Source: Mya arenaria (lineage: Eukaryota > Mollusca > Bivalvia > Myida > Myidae). From it: DNA of 64,000 nt. The notes under the pieces were generated by a model, which was not told where the DNA came from, ran no database searches, and was given only the letters and a program-made list of their open reading frames with translations. Every line of letters begins with the position of its first letter. Position 1 is the stretch's first letter. Of the stretch, positions 34,201-49,200 are shown one piece after another. Both the position numbers and the translations under genes were made by a program. The stretch lies in NCBI RefSeq assembly GCF_026914265.1, contig NC_069133.1, positions 43,796,417 to 43,860,416 of the forward strand. The letters are read 5' to 3'.

Positions 34201-37200
34201 TGCAAATGGGTGAAACTACAGAGACTGACTTTCAAATACCTGTTCAGGGCTAGGGTAGTGGTCTGTGGTTTGACCACACCAGAAGATGGGTGATGTTTCA
34301 TCACTTGAACCTTCAACTCTACCAATGTGAAATATAAATGCTTATGAATGGGGGAAACTAAAGAGACTGACTTTCCAATACCTGTTAAGGGCTAGGGTTG
34401 TGGTCTGTGGTTTCACCTCATCGTTTGCTGGAAGATATTTTGTTACATAATCCTCCAATTCTACCATCATGTCACCACCGTTTAACTGCAGTGACGTCTG
34501 TACGGCCACCATCTCCAGCTTCTTCAGTTCGGAAGTGAAGTTCTCCAATATTGTCTTCAGGTCCCATACCTTGAATTGATTGTAGAAAATGCATATACAC
34601 ATTTGTTGTAACACATACTAGTATACATTGTTTGTTTACCTCTGTTCTTGTTCAAATCAAGGTGATCTAAAGATGAGATAGAAAACTAATAACTGTTTTG
34701 TTCCTTTTTTCAATAGACAATGTAAAGATGTAGTTAAACTATTATTCAAAGAGTTTCGGTCGCTATGATGAATGTGTTTGTTTACAGTTTCTAATAAAAA
34801 AATAAAATGGATGATTGATTCCGCAAATACTAAATTGAAACTTCATGTGGGGAAAATAATAAAGAGGCACTTAATCACTTTATGATCAAATGTGTTGTAA
34901 ACCTATTCAACGAAAAATCACAATAACCCTTTACTCCAGTGTAATGATTTAATCAGTGAAGATCCAGCTCATACAGAACATCCGTCCTACAGTCTTTCAT
35001 CTGTCCTACAGTCTTTCATCCATCCTACAGTCTTATATCCGTCCTACAGTCTTTCATCCGTCCTACAGTCTTTCATCTGTCCTACAGTCTTATATCCGTC
35101 CTACAGTCTTATATCCGTCCTACAGTCTTTCATCCGTCCAAGAGTCTTTCATCCGTCCTACCTACAGTCTTTCATCCGTCCTACAGTCTTTCATCCGTCC
35201 TACAGTCTTTCATCCATCCTACAGTCTTTCATCCATCTTACAGTCTTATCAGGATCTACACTGTTGGCTTTTAGATTCAGAACGTTATTTATAACCATGA
35301 AGCAAACAGTGTAGATTAGGATCAGATTGCATTATTGACCAGTCTGATCTTGATCTACACTAGTACCCCATGTGATTAAAGACCTACCATTAGGAAAAGG
35401 ATTCAGAATTATCAATCGTTTCAGAGTTACAGTAATATTGCAAACTTTTGCATGCCAACCGTCAAATCAACGACGAATAATTATAGCCTTGACATTCATT
35501 TTTTTTTCATTCAAGACTTAGTGTGCCCTTGACATTCATTTTTTTTCATTCAAGACTAAGTGTGCCCTTGACATTCATTTTTTTCATTCAAGACTTAGCG
35601 TGCCCTTGACATTCATTTTTTTCATTCAAGACTTAGCGTGCCCTTGACATTCATTTATTATTTTAAGACTTAGCTTGCCTTTGACATTCATTTTTTTCAT
35701 TCATAACTTAGTGTGCCCTTGACATTCATTTTATTCATTCAAGACTTAGTGAGCCCTTGACGTCCACTTCTTTTCATCCAAGACTAAATGTGCCCTTGAC
35801 TTTCATTTTTTTTTCATACAAGCTTGAAGTGTACCCACCTTCACTGTGTTATCCCAGGAGGCTGTAATGATGGTTTCCAAAGTCTCTGGTATAACAATGT
35901 CTGTGATATGTCCATTATGGCCAGTCAAAACATTCACTACAATCGCGTTGTCCAATGGCTTGCCAACATACCCTGTGAAAAAAATACAAAACATGTCACC
36001 TAGCTTGAAGAATACCCCCCTCTGACTGTTTTTCAAAAAGAAGATATTGTATTGGACATTTCAAGGGACTCGCTCATGTTTTGAACCAAATTCTATTTTT
36101 CGCGGTAATGCATCTAAAAACACTAAATAATATTATCATTATTTTACTCTTACATACAAAAATCGCAAGAAAAATACAAATAAAAGTATAAAAACCTGCT
36201 TTAGGTGGGGAGCGAACCAAAGCCTATACAGTCAAGGCAAAAATAAAAAATTGAAAACAAACCACTCGCCCACGAGCACTCTTATATAAACTGAGGGTTA
36301 ATTTAACCTTAAAACGACTTCAAAAACAATATTTGAGCATATATCAACATTTGTTGAAGGATTCAAGCTGTCAGTGTCTTAGTTTTAACAATCCTTATTA
36401 TTTGCCACACTTAATAGTTTGTCAGAAAAAAAAGAGTGCAATTTACAAAACATGAGTGAGTCCCTTTAAACAGCAGACAATGCAGCAAGTCATAGATTAC
36501 TATCCAACATCAGGCCCCATTTTCTCGAAACTTTTTAAGTCCCTTATAACAGGATTAAGCTAAGCTCACTATTTTTGTCTCCCAATAATTTGCATAATAT
36601 CTACTTCTTTAAGAGTTTTTATACATATGATAGGAATTATGTTTATGATAATCACAATTAACCATTTTTCATTTATGAAAAATCAATTTCAGTATGTATT
36701 TTGACTTATTGAAATAAGCTACTTAAGCCTGTTAAGCTTAAGAAGTTTCGAGAAATTGGAGCCTGACTGGCAAGTTTTTGTTTCTAATTACGATGTAAAT
36801 GTTCATACAAGAAAGTAAATTTACCTCCCTAGCAAATCCTTTTAATAAGTAACTGTTCAAATACCACCACCCCCAATTATTTTTTGAAAAGTAGATATCT
36901 TGTTAGACATTATAAAAGCAAATAATAGTATTTGCCTCTCATTATGATCTTAATTTTCTTAGATTCCAACTAAGGAATCATGCTTGGAAGTGAATGTTTT
37001 TCAATAGTAAATCCTTTTTATAAGTAAATGTTAGCAACACTGTTTTCAAAGCTAATCATAAGAAACTTAATTGTGTCAGGACTGAATTTTTTTACTAACA
37101 ATCTTATTACTATTTCTAATTCTGGGGACAAAGATTGTTCCAGGAATATTAAGTAAAATTCACCTACCGTACCTACCAACACAATGGGCAGATTGATCAG

Positions 37201-40200
37201 AACAGTGTTAAATTTATCAATGTGATTAATGAGATCATTGACATCTTTTAAAAGTGAATTCTTTGATGATGTGCGTGTACACCTAAATTAAACAGGTAAA
37301 GATAAAACAGTTGTCTCAGCTATTGTTAGAAAAACTGCAGATCACAAGTGTGCCCATTAAAGAGCAGTAAATATTTCAAAATTAACAACGCTGATGTTAA
37401 GGACATTGTTAACTTAACTTTTACATGTGCCCATTAAAGAGCAGTAAATATTTCAAAATTAACAACGCTGATGTTAAGGACATTGTTAACTTAACTTTTA
37501 CATGTGCCCATTAAAGAGCAGTAAATATTTCAAAATTAACAACGCTGATGTTAAGGACATTGTTAACTTAACTTTTACATGTGCTCATTAAAGAGCAGTA
37601 AATATTTCAAAATTAACAACGCTGATGTTAAGGACATTGTTAACTTTTACTTTTACGTGTGCCCATTAAAGAGCAGTAAATATTTCAAAATAACAACGCT
37701 GATGTTAAGGACATTGTTAACTTAACTTTTACATGTGCCCATTAAAGAGCAGTAAATATTTCAAAATTAACAACGCTGATGTTAAGGACATTGTTAACTT
37801 AACTTTTACGTGTGCCCATTAAAAAGCAGTAAATATTTCAAAATTAACAACGCTGATGTTAAGGACATTGTTAACTTAACTTTTACGTGTGCCCATTAAA
37901 GAGCAGTAAATATTTCAAAATTAACAACGCTGATGTTAAGGACATTGTTAACTTAACTTTTACGTGTGCCCATTAAAGAGCAGTAAATATTTCAAAATTA
38001 ACAACGCTGATGTTAAGGACATTGTTAACTTAACTTTTACGTGTGCCCATTAAAGAGCAGTAAATATTTCAAAATTAACAACGCTGATGTTAAGGACATT
38101 GTTAACTTAACTTTTACGTGTGCCCATTAAAGAGCAGTAAATATTTCAAAATTAACAACGCTGATGTTAAGGACATTGTTAACTTAACTTTTACATGTGC
38201 CCATTAAAGAGCAGTAAATATTTCAAAATTAACAACGCTGATGTTAAGGACATTGTTAACTTAACTTTTACATGTGCCCATTAAAGAGCAGTAAATATTT
38301 CAAAATTAACAACGCTGATGTTAAGGACATTGTTAACTTAACTTTTACATGTGCCCATTAAAGAGCAGTAAATATTTCAAAATTAACAACGCTGATGTTA
38401 AGGACATTGTTAACTTAACTTTCACATGTGCCCATTAAAGAGCAGTAAATATTTCAAAATTAACAACGCTGATGTTAAGGACATTGTTAACTTAACTTTT
38501 ACATGTGCCCATTAAAGAGCAGTAAATATTTCAAAATTAACAACGCTGATGTTAAGGACAATGTTAACTTAACTTTTACATGTGCCCATTAAAGAGCAGT
38601 AAATATTTCAAAATTAACAACGCTGATGTTAAGGACATTGTTAACTTAACTTTTACATGTGCCCATTAAAGAGCAGTAAATATTTCAAAATTAACAACGC
38701 TGATGTTAAGGACATTGTTAACTTAACTTTTACATGTGCCCATTAAAGAGCAGTAAATATTTCAAAGTTAACAACGCTGATGTTAAGGGCATTGTTAACT
38801 TTTACAATGTTCTGAACATTCCGCTCATTGTGAGATTTACGGTATCACTACAAGTTACCGGTAAAAACACTATTAACATCAACCCCATACTTCCTTTGTA
38901 CTTACATTGCAATCATAAACAGAACTGGAATATAGCATTAAAAGGCTTTCATGTTTTTCCTAAAATGTGAACAATATCATTAATACATGACATTACAGTA
39001 ATTCATACCCCCCCCCAAAATAGTAATTAAATAAATACCATTGCAAGAAAAAAAGATTTCAAATTTACTCGGTCTGTCTACCACATAAATCCCAGTAAAT
39101 TTAAGAAAGTGTTGGTATATGTAACTGTACTAATCACGAGACTTCAACATGCGGAAATATTTTATATGCCTAAACTGGATCTTGAGGAATATTACTCCGC
39201 TCCAGATTATGTTCATAAATAAAATATGAACATAATCTTGAGCGGAGTTATATTTTCTATGACCTATGAATATCTGATCAGTGAAATCTGTTTTATAATC
39301 CAGTTACCAATATTTTTAATGGTATATGGCCAATTAAGATGTGTAATACATGGACTTCCTTGTGCCAGGCTAGCGAAAGGGGGCAGGCCATAAAGTAAGC
39401 GGGTAGACTTTTTCAAAATCTTTAAGGTAAGCCATCCATCACTAGGATGAAAAGATGTGTAGGTGCATTTCAGAGATTTTAATTCATCTTTATTAATCAT
39501 TATATTTTTGCATGAATTACATTTTTGAATATCACAATGACGCAATTATAATATGATATACAATGTACTGCAATTTTATTATTTTATTCTTAAAAAAACA
39601 TAATGCCTATAGGAAAAGCAGCTCTTGATGAAAACTTTAAAATTTAACAATTTGTACCATTAAAATCAAACTTTACCAGCAGCATTTTCTTGTATTAATG
39701 ATGGATTGATTATTTTAAATATAAATTCTATTATTAAAAAGTGAATGAAGATCACACAGCTGTTTCTAGCTAAAGTTGCTTAGAATTTCTATTTTAAGGT
39801 AGCAAGATGTCATATGACATAGGCTAAAGCATGATATATAACATCAGACGACATAGATAAAGGTCGGTTTATACCAGCAAAGAAGATAACAATATCATTC
39901 TTATCCCAGACACAGGTGGCATAGTAAAGTGCCTCCTTCCCGAATATGGCGGCAGCATTGTACGGCCCGTTGTGGTCATCTGGGGCCTTTCCAACCTTCA
40001 AATGAAGAACACTTGGGTATTCATGTTGTAAAATAATGAAGTTTGGAGGAAATAATAAATAATGTTACCCTTTTTATAAGTATTACCAGAACAACTCTAG
40101 AAATTGAAATTCATTGTTCTTTTTTTAGTTTACATATCTCAAAATCTGGTCAAAGCACAAACATTATGTGAGTTCTAACATATCTAAACCCTGACATGAT

Positions 40201-43200
40201 GGTATTACATAGTCATGTTCATTCGATAGTAAATTCTTTCACAAATTCATGTTGTGACCATTTTTTCGAGGCTCAGAATTGATACGAATAGCTTCTGTTA
40301 TACACTGATAAACCTTTTCCGATTTTGAAATTGGGAAAAAAATGTTATAGAAAAATACAAGAAGAAGTAAATCCCTCGCGCAATTAAGCAGACAACAGTA
40401 TTGTTAATGGTTTCATCTACTAATGGCGCAAATCTACTGGTGGTAATGATTGAATATAATTGAAAAATTGTCTCATGGAAACCAACTACCGTACATTGAT
40501 AATCAATTATAATCATCCTTAATCAAATTCCATCACTTTCATATTTTACTAAAAAAACCATACAATATATATATATTATATCCTTTGTTTAGCCATAACA
40601 TCATATATCCAAGTCAATTCTATGAAATCCTCTGCAATATGTTGGGCTAATTTTAAAAATATCGGTAGCCTCCATGGCTGAGTGGTCGCGACTGCTGTCC
40701 TTTAAGTTTTATGCACTAGAAAAGGAGACCTTGTTCAAATCCACGCTAGAATATTTTTTTACAGGAAAGCATCTGGTATCTTGTTGAAAAAATGAAACTG
40801 CCTCAATGATTATTTATGATAACAAGATTTTCAAATTGCCCGCGGAATACAACGAAGCATAGCGTAGTAATTTATCAGATGTATCTGAAGATGAAATATA
40901 AATTCATACATTGTAGAATCAAGAATTCATAAACAATATTTTCATTCCAATATTTAGTATGAAATATCTGATTCGATGATCAAATATTTGACTATGGTTG
41001 TCCATTATGATTGAATATTGATTATGAATTTTGTTGATTATCCAACACCAGTATCATCTGTTGCGCATCACGTACCATTTTGCCATTTGCAATATCCAAA
41101 AGAGCAGCGTGCTTCGTTTCAATCCCATTCGTGACAGAAGTCCCCATCAAACAGGTCAAAGCATACTGATTGGACGAATGCAAATACATCGCATCCACCT
41201 CGTAAGTCGTATTTGCAATGATTTCATGTTTCTTTTCCCCTTCAGATAATGCGTATACCAACAGTGTTCCTTCATCTTCATACCCTACTTTTCCACCAAT
41301 CAGAATATTTGAACCTGTCACCAAACTTGAGCCATAGTTGAAATTGATACCGGGTACAGTGAACACTTTCTGCTTGGATTTTAGATCATACACAAAAACC
41401 TCGTCAGCCAATCTATCCCATGAACTGCCACAGGCAGCAGCAGTAATTAGAAGAGTTTCATCAGGGGAGATAAGCAGGACAGATATAAGGTTTTCGTGAT
41501 CATTGAAGGAGTGTTTTTGTTGTAGAGTTTGTTCCATTTGGTAGATGTAGGCAGTTTTGTCTGAAAACAGGTAACAAACTACAATTATAATTTTTGTTTA
41601 TACCACATACCACTCCATGATTACAATAGTTTCTTGTATTTTATTCAAAATGCCTGAAAACTGGCTAACTAGTATCTCCATATCAGGTTGAACAATGATT
41701 TCTTCATATAGATGTCCTATTATAGTGAGAATTTTTAATTTTGTTGTTATTTTGTATTTTGTACACATTTCTAGTGACAAAAAATCAGATCACAGTTGTT
41801 CATAATTGATGTCTTAAGGCTAAAAGCATTACTTATGCTTTAAAAAAAATACAGTTTTCGACAGTTTTCCAAACAGTTGAGATCTGTTCTATTGTAAGTT
41901 ATCTTATATGACTGCGCTGAATGCATTGATATCCAAATCAGCTAATTCTGAGACAAAAACTAGAAAAGGTAAAAAATGTCAATCTGTAAGAGTGTAGCTT
42001 TTAAGTGATTTCTAAAAATGGAGCAAAACTTACAATTTTAAACAATCAGGTATTCAATCTTTTTTACCGTTTGAACAAGCAACGAATGTCCCTGATCGTG
42101 AAACGGCAATGTGTTGTGTTGGATGGGTGAATTTCACTGGGGCCGCCATTGACGATTCAAATAACAGATGTTCTGTTTTCACATCGTAACTGAATACGCC
42201 TTGAGAGCCGGATGAGGAGATGTATGCATCTAACAACAGGTATCTGGAATGATTATTAAACTGATATAATGTAACTATGCTCTTCAAAGTAATTAACAAG
42301 AGCTACACTAGTAATATCAATCCATCTTGGAACTATATAATCATTTTAGCCAGAGTTATGGCCCTTGCTACACATGTGCATACAGGCAATGCTAGGTTAT
42401 GAGCTAGCAGTGGTATTACTATTACATCAAGAAGTCGCTGAGATATTAACTATGTGTACTAAGAGGCAAAACCTTAACAAAAATTTTGACGTCAAATAAT
42501 AAAGGGCCATAATTTGCATTATTTGCAAAATAGATTTATCTAACTTGATTAATTAAGTAGGTTGGATAGTTGGATATTGACTTAAATGTGCTTACATGCA
42601 AAACCTCAATGAAGGTGTGATGCTGACACTAGGGTGAATAGTCAAGCTCTCCTTATTCTTCGATTAGTCAAGCTTAAATTTGTCTAATGGACAATGGTAT
42701 TATGTTGTCCAATGTTAGCACAATGGTTAGCGCACTCACTTCTCACCAAGGGACCTGGATTTGATTCCCAGCCTCGAAACATGTAAGTTTGGTTAGTGGT
42801 CACCAAGCCGGACAAGTTGGTTTTCTCCGGTTATTCCGGTTTGCCCAACAACACAAGACCACACTCTCCCACAACAGAGTGCCAACAAGAGTGACTTAGT
42901 ATAAGTTATCATAACTTTCTTCACAATCATTGTAAAATATATAATGTTAAAACTAAAAATGGTTTAACTGACTTCTAGTACATGCAATCCACTAGAAATA
43001 AAGTTCCATAATTATTTTTTTATTTAATTCTGAGTAACATACTTGTTTTGTCCAACAAAGCTGATTCCACTGATATATCGGCCGATTGTCTCCTCGGCAA
43101 TACAAGAGCCGTGATCGTGGAGGTCAAACACACACAGTTGGTCACTGAGACCACCTGACCTCTGTCGAACCACATATAGCTGCCCCAAATCCTCACGTAG

Positions 43201-46200
43201 GTATAAACACTGGCGGGAAGGGTCACGCTTGTCTGGGAAGGGAACAATTTATTACATGTAAGGACATACTTGGATGGGATGTGAAGGGAACGATTTGTTA
43301 TTTTGACCGTTTTATCAATGTAAGACTGAATTTATTACAAATTCAAATAGAAACTAGAATTTTGGAAAGTAAAATGTGAGATATTTGTTTATAGTTTTAC
43401 TAAAGCTCGTGCATCACTTTAATTTTGCCAAAAATCCACAGCTTAAAAAAACAGTTTGAAAAACAACAACAAGATATTATTGGTAAAATGTTAACTTTCT
43501 GAGGCAGGTCACAGTTTTTGTACTAACTGACATTTACTTGCAGATTGTTAAAATTTCATGACATTCTCTTTTCACAATGTTTTGCGTTTGTTATACTTCA
43601 AGAGGTTTGTAATTCTCAATACCTGTAAATATTAAATCATCTGAAAACATCTATTAATCCATATATAATTAAGTTTTAAATTCCATAGCTCAATGATCCT
43701 CAAAAAATAAACCCTCACAAATTCTTACCTATTAACAGCAAAACATGATCATTTTTCCATGACATCCTCCTTTGCAATGTTTTGCTTTTGCCCAACTTTG
43801 CGAGGTATTTAGAATACAACTAACATTTTCAGCCAAAGCAAATGCAGAAATGCAATCATTGAGTACTAGACATAATCATTAAGAATTTTAACTTCCGTTG
43901 GTGTTTCAAGGTCCGCCTACTGCCACTCATTCAATACAATCAATATTTTGTTAGTGTTTCAATTCTGAACCTCAATTATCATAAAAAAAAAACTCCCGAA
44001 TTCTGACCTATTTACAGTGAAAGGGGCTACATACCAGATGATACCATTGCAAGAAAAAAGAAAATTGTGGAATACATAAAATAACTATCTTTGTGTACAA
44101 CGCATTGAATCTTACTTACCGATGTACATCGCTTTCGACACATGTATATTCTGCAGTTTTTGCAAATTTATCCAACACTGAATTTGCTAGGTTTGTCAAC
44201 TACGTAAATCCCATGTTAATTTAAAAAAAGCGTCAGTATATGTATCTGTACTAATCACCGGACCCTTACATGCTATATACACACACTTTTAACTGGGAAA
44301 CCAGTATGTGCTATTTTTGAACAGGTAAACTCAGCTGAGACAGTGATAAAATATTATTTAAATGATGTAAAATGATGTATTATCGGCCTCATACTAGTTT
44401 GTATTGATGATTTTAGGCTTGCTTTGAGGAAATACTGTATTTGCTAATTTTAGGACCATCTGGTGTCTTAGTCCCTTTAACTGAACTCATTAAACCGCAG
44501 ATTCTGCACCTACCTTTATCATGTTGGGCCACATCAATACTGATGGAGTACAGCTGAATCCCACCTGGCTTGCTCACACACTCCCTGCTGGGCACCATGA
44601 GAGGAAGGGGGCTGGACCTGCACCATGTCAAGCATCGCTGAACAAGCGTTTCTACTTGAGGGTTCCCTGAATAGTCAGGCCCAAGTTGGGACAAGACCTG
44701 GTAAAAAAGCCCATTCAAATTGAATACATATATACAGTTTTATTTGTATATCATGTCAGGCATGGCTGAGCTAGCATCATGTGGACGTTACTCCTGAAGT
44801 CTCATCATATTTGGGATAAAATTTTCATCTCTTACTGCTTCAAAACCATGTTATATCATCAATGAAGAATTCTCTCTGTGAGAGCATTACTAAAGAAGCC
44901 TGACCTCAGTTGGGACAAAACTTCTTAACAGAACACAAACATCCCAGTTAATAAGCTGTTATTTAAGAAATAATACACACCACTGAGGGTTATATGACAT
45001 TATAAGGACCGGGCAAGTCAGCCCCCGAAGGTGTTTAGCTGAGGTCCATTCACCTTCGGGGGTTGACTGGCCTGTCCTTATAATGTCATATTGCCCTAAG
45101 TGGTGTGTTATATTTCTTATATTATACCGAACACTTTTTGACCATTTAATAATTTTAAAGTGCCTTTAATGTGTTTTATAGAACAAATCTAATAATGTTT
45201 ACTTGCGAAAAAAATATCATTGTGAAAATTGCAAGCAGCACTTACTTGTTTTATGACGTTAGCGGTCCATATTATATGACGTCAGCGGTCCATTTTATAG
45301 GCGAGGTCCGGACCGGCCAAAAAAAAAAATGGACCGCTGACGTCATAAAAACTGGTTTTTTATCAAAATACATTGATATACGGACCAATTAACTTTATAT
45401 ACACAAAGAACTTACCATAAGAGGCAAGTTGACTGGATCCTTTCTGATACTGTCAGCAGCCAGTAATATCATCCTGAAAACCAGTCTAAATCCTTCCAAT
45501 AGTTTCTTGTTCCTTTCAATCATATCCTCAACCTCTTTTGCTTCCTTTTCTTTCCCATTTGCTTTGGCAAATGCTTCTTTTTCATCTTTCATTCTTTTTA
45601 TAGCCTGGTCACATGCTTCTTGTGCTATATTTAGATCTTCCATCAAAGAAGTCAACGTCGTAGTCAAGCATTTGGCATACAGCCAATCAGGGTCACAGAA
45701 AAGCTCATTGAGAGCAGTTTCAAATTGCTCACTGTGTACAAGATGGTGAGACAGCTCGCTAAGTTTTCTTGTATTGTACAAATGGTCGCTGAGCTTGATT
45801 GGCTGTGCAGGAACTTGTCTCTGGTTCTGAGGGTAGTTGCCTTTCTTTCCCTTTATCAACTGCAATGGTTTGCACCTTTCACTCCAAATGCCCTATAGAG
45901 ATAACAATACATGTATGAAATATGTTATAGTCTTTGTTTTGTTTATTTTTCAATACACACATGTTTATTGCACAGGCTGGTGGCCTTAAAGTAAAAAAAT
46001 CCATTGTGAAGTCCACTGTCAACAAGCTGTTTAATGGGTTTAAAGTCAGTTGAATTAAAAAACAATAAAATATTGTATAAATTGCAAATGAATGATTTGT
46101 TTTATGACAATAAATAACTACAGATAGCCTCAACGCTTTTCCATCAGAGTCACTAGCCAATCAATATACATAAAGGAAGATAAAAAACATTTTTGGAACG

Positions 46201-49200
46201 CTGCTAGAGCAACAATAACTGACATCACACAATTCTAGAAATCACCTGGAAATATTCTGCAAGAGAGGTGTGCAGCATCTTCCTAATGCCCTTGTGTAGG
46301 TACCTCTCCCGCGCTGTCTCACTGAACTGGCGATGGTACCAGCCAATCACCTTCTTACCACCGGACTGACGCTCGACGACATACTCAGCGATGTCGTACT
46401 GTATGCGTTTCCATAACAAAGGTGGAAGGCGAATCACTTCTGGGTCGGGAGGAAGGTGGTAGATGTAGGTGTCCTGTAAGACCTGCAAACATATTTTCAA
46501 AATCTGAGAACTGGTGAAATGATTTTTAAGTTGTATGTAGAATATCTTGAATGGTTTTAAAGTTATGGCCAAAACTTTTTCATGCAGACAATGTAAGTCA
46601 CCACTGTATTTACAGGGAAGAGAGGAAACTAAGACATTATATTTCCCCCTTACGTCTTATGTCATATTTTCCGCTTATGTCAAAATTGCCACTCACGTAA
46701 TATTTTCCCACTTACGTCATCTTTTTCCACTTACCCTGGTATGTCATATTTCCAAAATATCTCACAATTCCCACTTACATAGTATTTTCCACTTTACTTA
46801 CATCATATTTTCCACTTACATAATATCTCCCACTTACATCATATTTCCCACTAAAATCATATTTCCCACTTACATCATATTTCCCACTAACATCATATTT
46901 CCCACTTACTGTACATCATACTTCCCACTTATATCATATTTCCCACTTACATCATATTTCCCACTAACATCATATTTTCCACTAACATCATATTTCCCAC
47001 TTACTGTACATCATATTTCCCACGTACATCATATTTTCCACTAACATCATACTTCACACTAACATCATATTTCCCACTAGCATCATATTTCCCACTAACA
47101 TCATACTTCTCACTAACATCATACTTCCCACTAACATCATACTTCCCACTAACATCATACTTCCCACTAACATCATATTTCCCACTAACATCATACTTCA
47201 TATTTTTCACTTACCGTACATAATACTTGCCACTTACATCATATTTTTCACTTACCGTACATAATACTTGCCACTTACATCATATTTTTCACTTACCGTA
47301 CATAATACTTGCCACTTCCATCATATTTTTCACTTACCGTACACAATACTTGCCACTTACATCATATTTTTCACTTACCGTACACAATACTTGCCACTTA
47401 CATCATATTTTTCACTTACCATACACAATACTTGCCACTTACATCATATTTTTCACTTACCGTACACAATACTTGCCACTTACATCATATTTTTCACTTA
47501 CCGTACATAATACTTGCCACTTACATCATATTTTTCACTTACCGTACATAATACTTGCCACTTACATCATATTTTTCACTTACCATACATAATACTTGCC
47601 ACTTACATCATGTTTTTCACTTACCGTACATAATACTTGCCACTTACATCATATTTTTCACTTACCGTACATAATACTTGCCACTTACATCATATTTTTC
47701 ACTTAGCGTACATAATACTTGCCACTTACATAATATTTGCCACTTACATAATATTTTTCACTTAGCATACATTATACTTGCCACTTACATAATACTTGCC
47801 ACTTACATCATATTTTTCACTTACCGTACATAATATTTGCCACTTACATCATATTTTTCACTTACCGTACATAATACTTGCCACTTACATCATATCTTTC
47901 ACTTACCGTACATAATACTTGCCACTTACATCATATTTTTCACTAAGCGTACATAATACTTGCCACTTACATAATATTTGCCACTTACATAATATTTTTC
48001 ACTTAGCGTACATTATACTTGCCACTTACATCATATTTGCCACTTACATAATATTTTCCACTTACCGTACATAATATTTGCTACTTACATAATATTTTTC
48101 ACTTAGCGTACATAATACTTGCCACTTACATAATATTTGCCACTTACATAATATTTTTCACTTAGCGTACATAATACTTGCCACTTACATAATACTTGCC
48201 ACTTACATAATATTTGCCACTTACATAATATTTTTCACTTAGCGTACATTATACTTGCCACTTACATAATACTTGCCACTTACATTATACTTGCCACTTA
48301 CATAATACTTGCCACTTACATTATACTTGCCACTTACATTATACTTGCCACTTACATTATACTTGCCACTTACATCATACTTCCGACTTTCATCATCTTT
48401 ACTATTAGACCTTTATCTGCTTGTTGCGGCTCATTTGATTATAGACTACTAGACTGAGTGTATGATTGTAACATCATTTACCTCATCATCAAGGGAGAGA
48501 AGATCTTCCAACTCCATCTCGGACAGACCCTCCCTGGCTGCACACAGGTAACCTGGAGATACAAAGGATTTAATAAAAATATGTTTATAAAAGTTTTGAC
48601 TATTTAAAAAAAATCCTACTCAAAATCTCAATTACTTATGTCATCTGGTGAGAACTTTTCAAGCAATTCTATCATTGGTCATTTGAAATCGATTTGGTTA
48701 GACCTTGCGTCAAAGCAATATCAATAACAAATGAAGGTATCAGAAGTACCAGTAACCTGGCAATAATGCTGAATTTGGATGCCTGGTGACACTATATAAC
48801 ATTGCTGATAACAAATGTGTTAAACATATGACAGAAAATTCACCATTAATAAAATTATTGCTTTTGTGATTTTTGATCTTTATTTCAATTTATATCGTTT
48901 GCAAATGGCTTTCGAAAATTTTGCAAAACTTCGAGACCAAAGAACTTCTATAACAAAATGTTTGGAATAAATTTACATGCACTATTTCTTCAAATGAAAG
49001 CCATTTCAAATAATATAAAAATGATATTGGGGTCACAGAGCATCCAAAATTCACATAACCTCAATGAGACTTAGAGCTTGTGTCAATTAACCATAAAAAA
49101 TGGTCCTAAATAATTTAATTTCAAATGCAAGTAACAAACACTCTTTTGCCAAATTGAAAGTGACAACAATCCACAAAAGCAATAATTGAATGTTGCTATC

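Noticed and set aside
39264..39545. Minus-strand 93-codon frame with CDIQKCNSCKNI
   Set aside because: The Cys pattern hints at retroelement or zinc-binding sequence, but there is no further motif; it lies in intron 16 and has no splice phase fitting gene A.
46547..47592. Open frames of 80-165 codons on both strands
   Set aside because: They lie entirely in the 41 bp and 18-20 bp minisatellites; overlapping frames shift with the repeat period.
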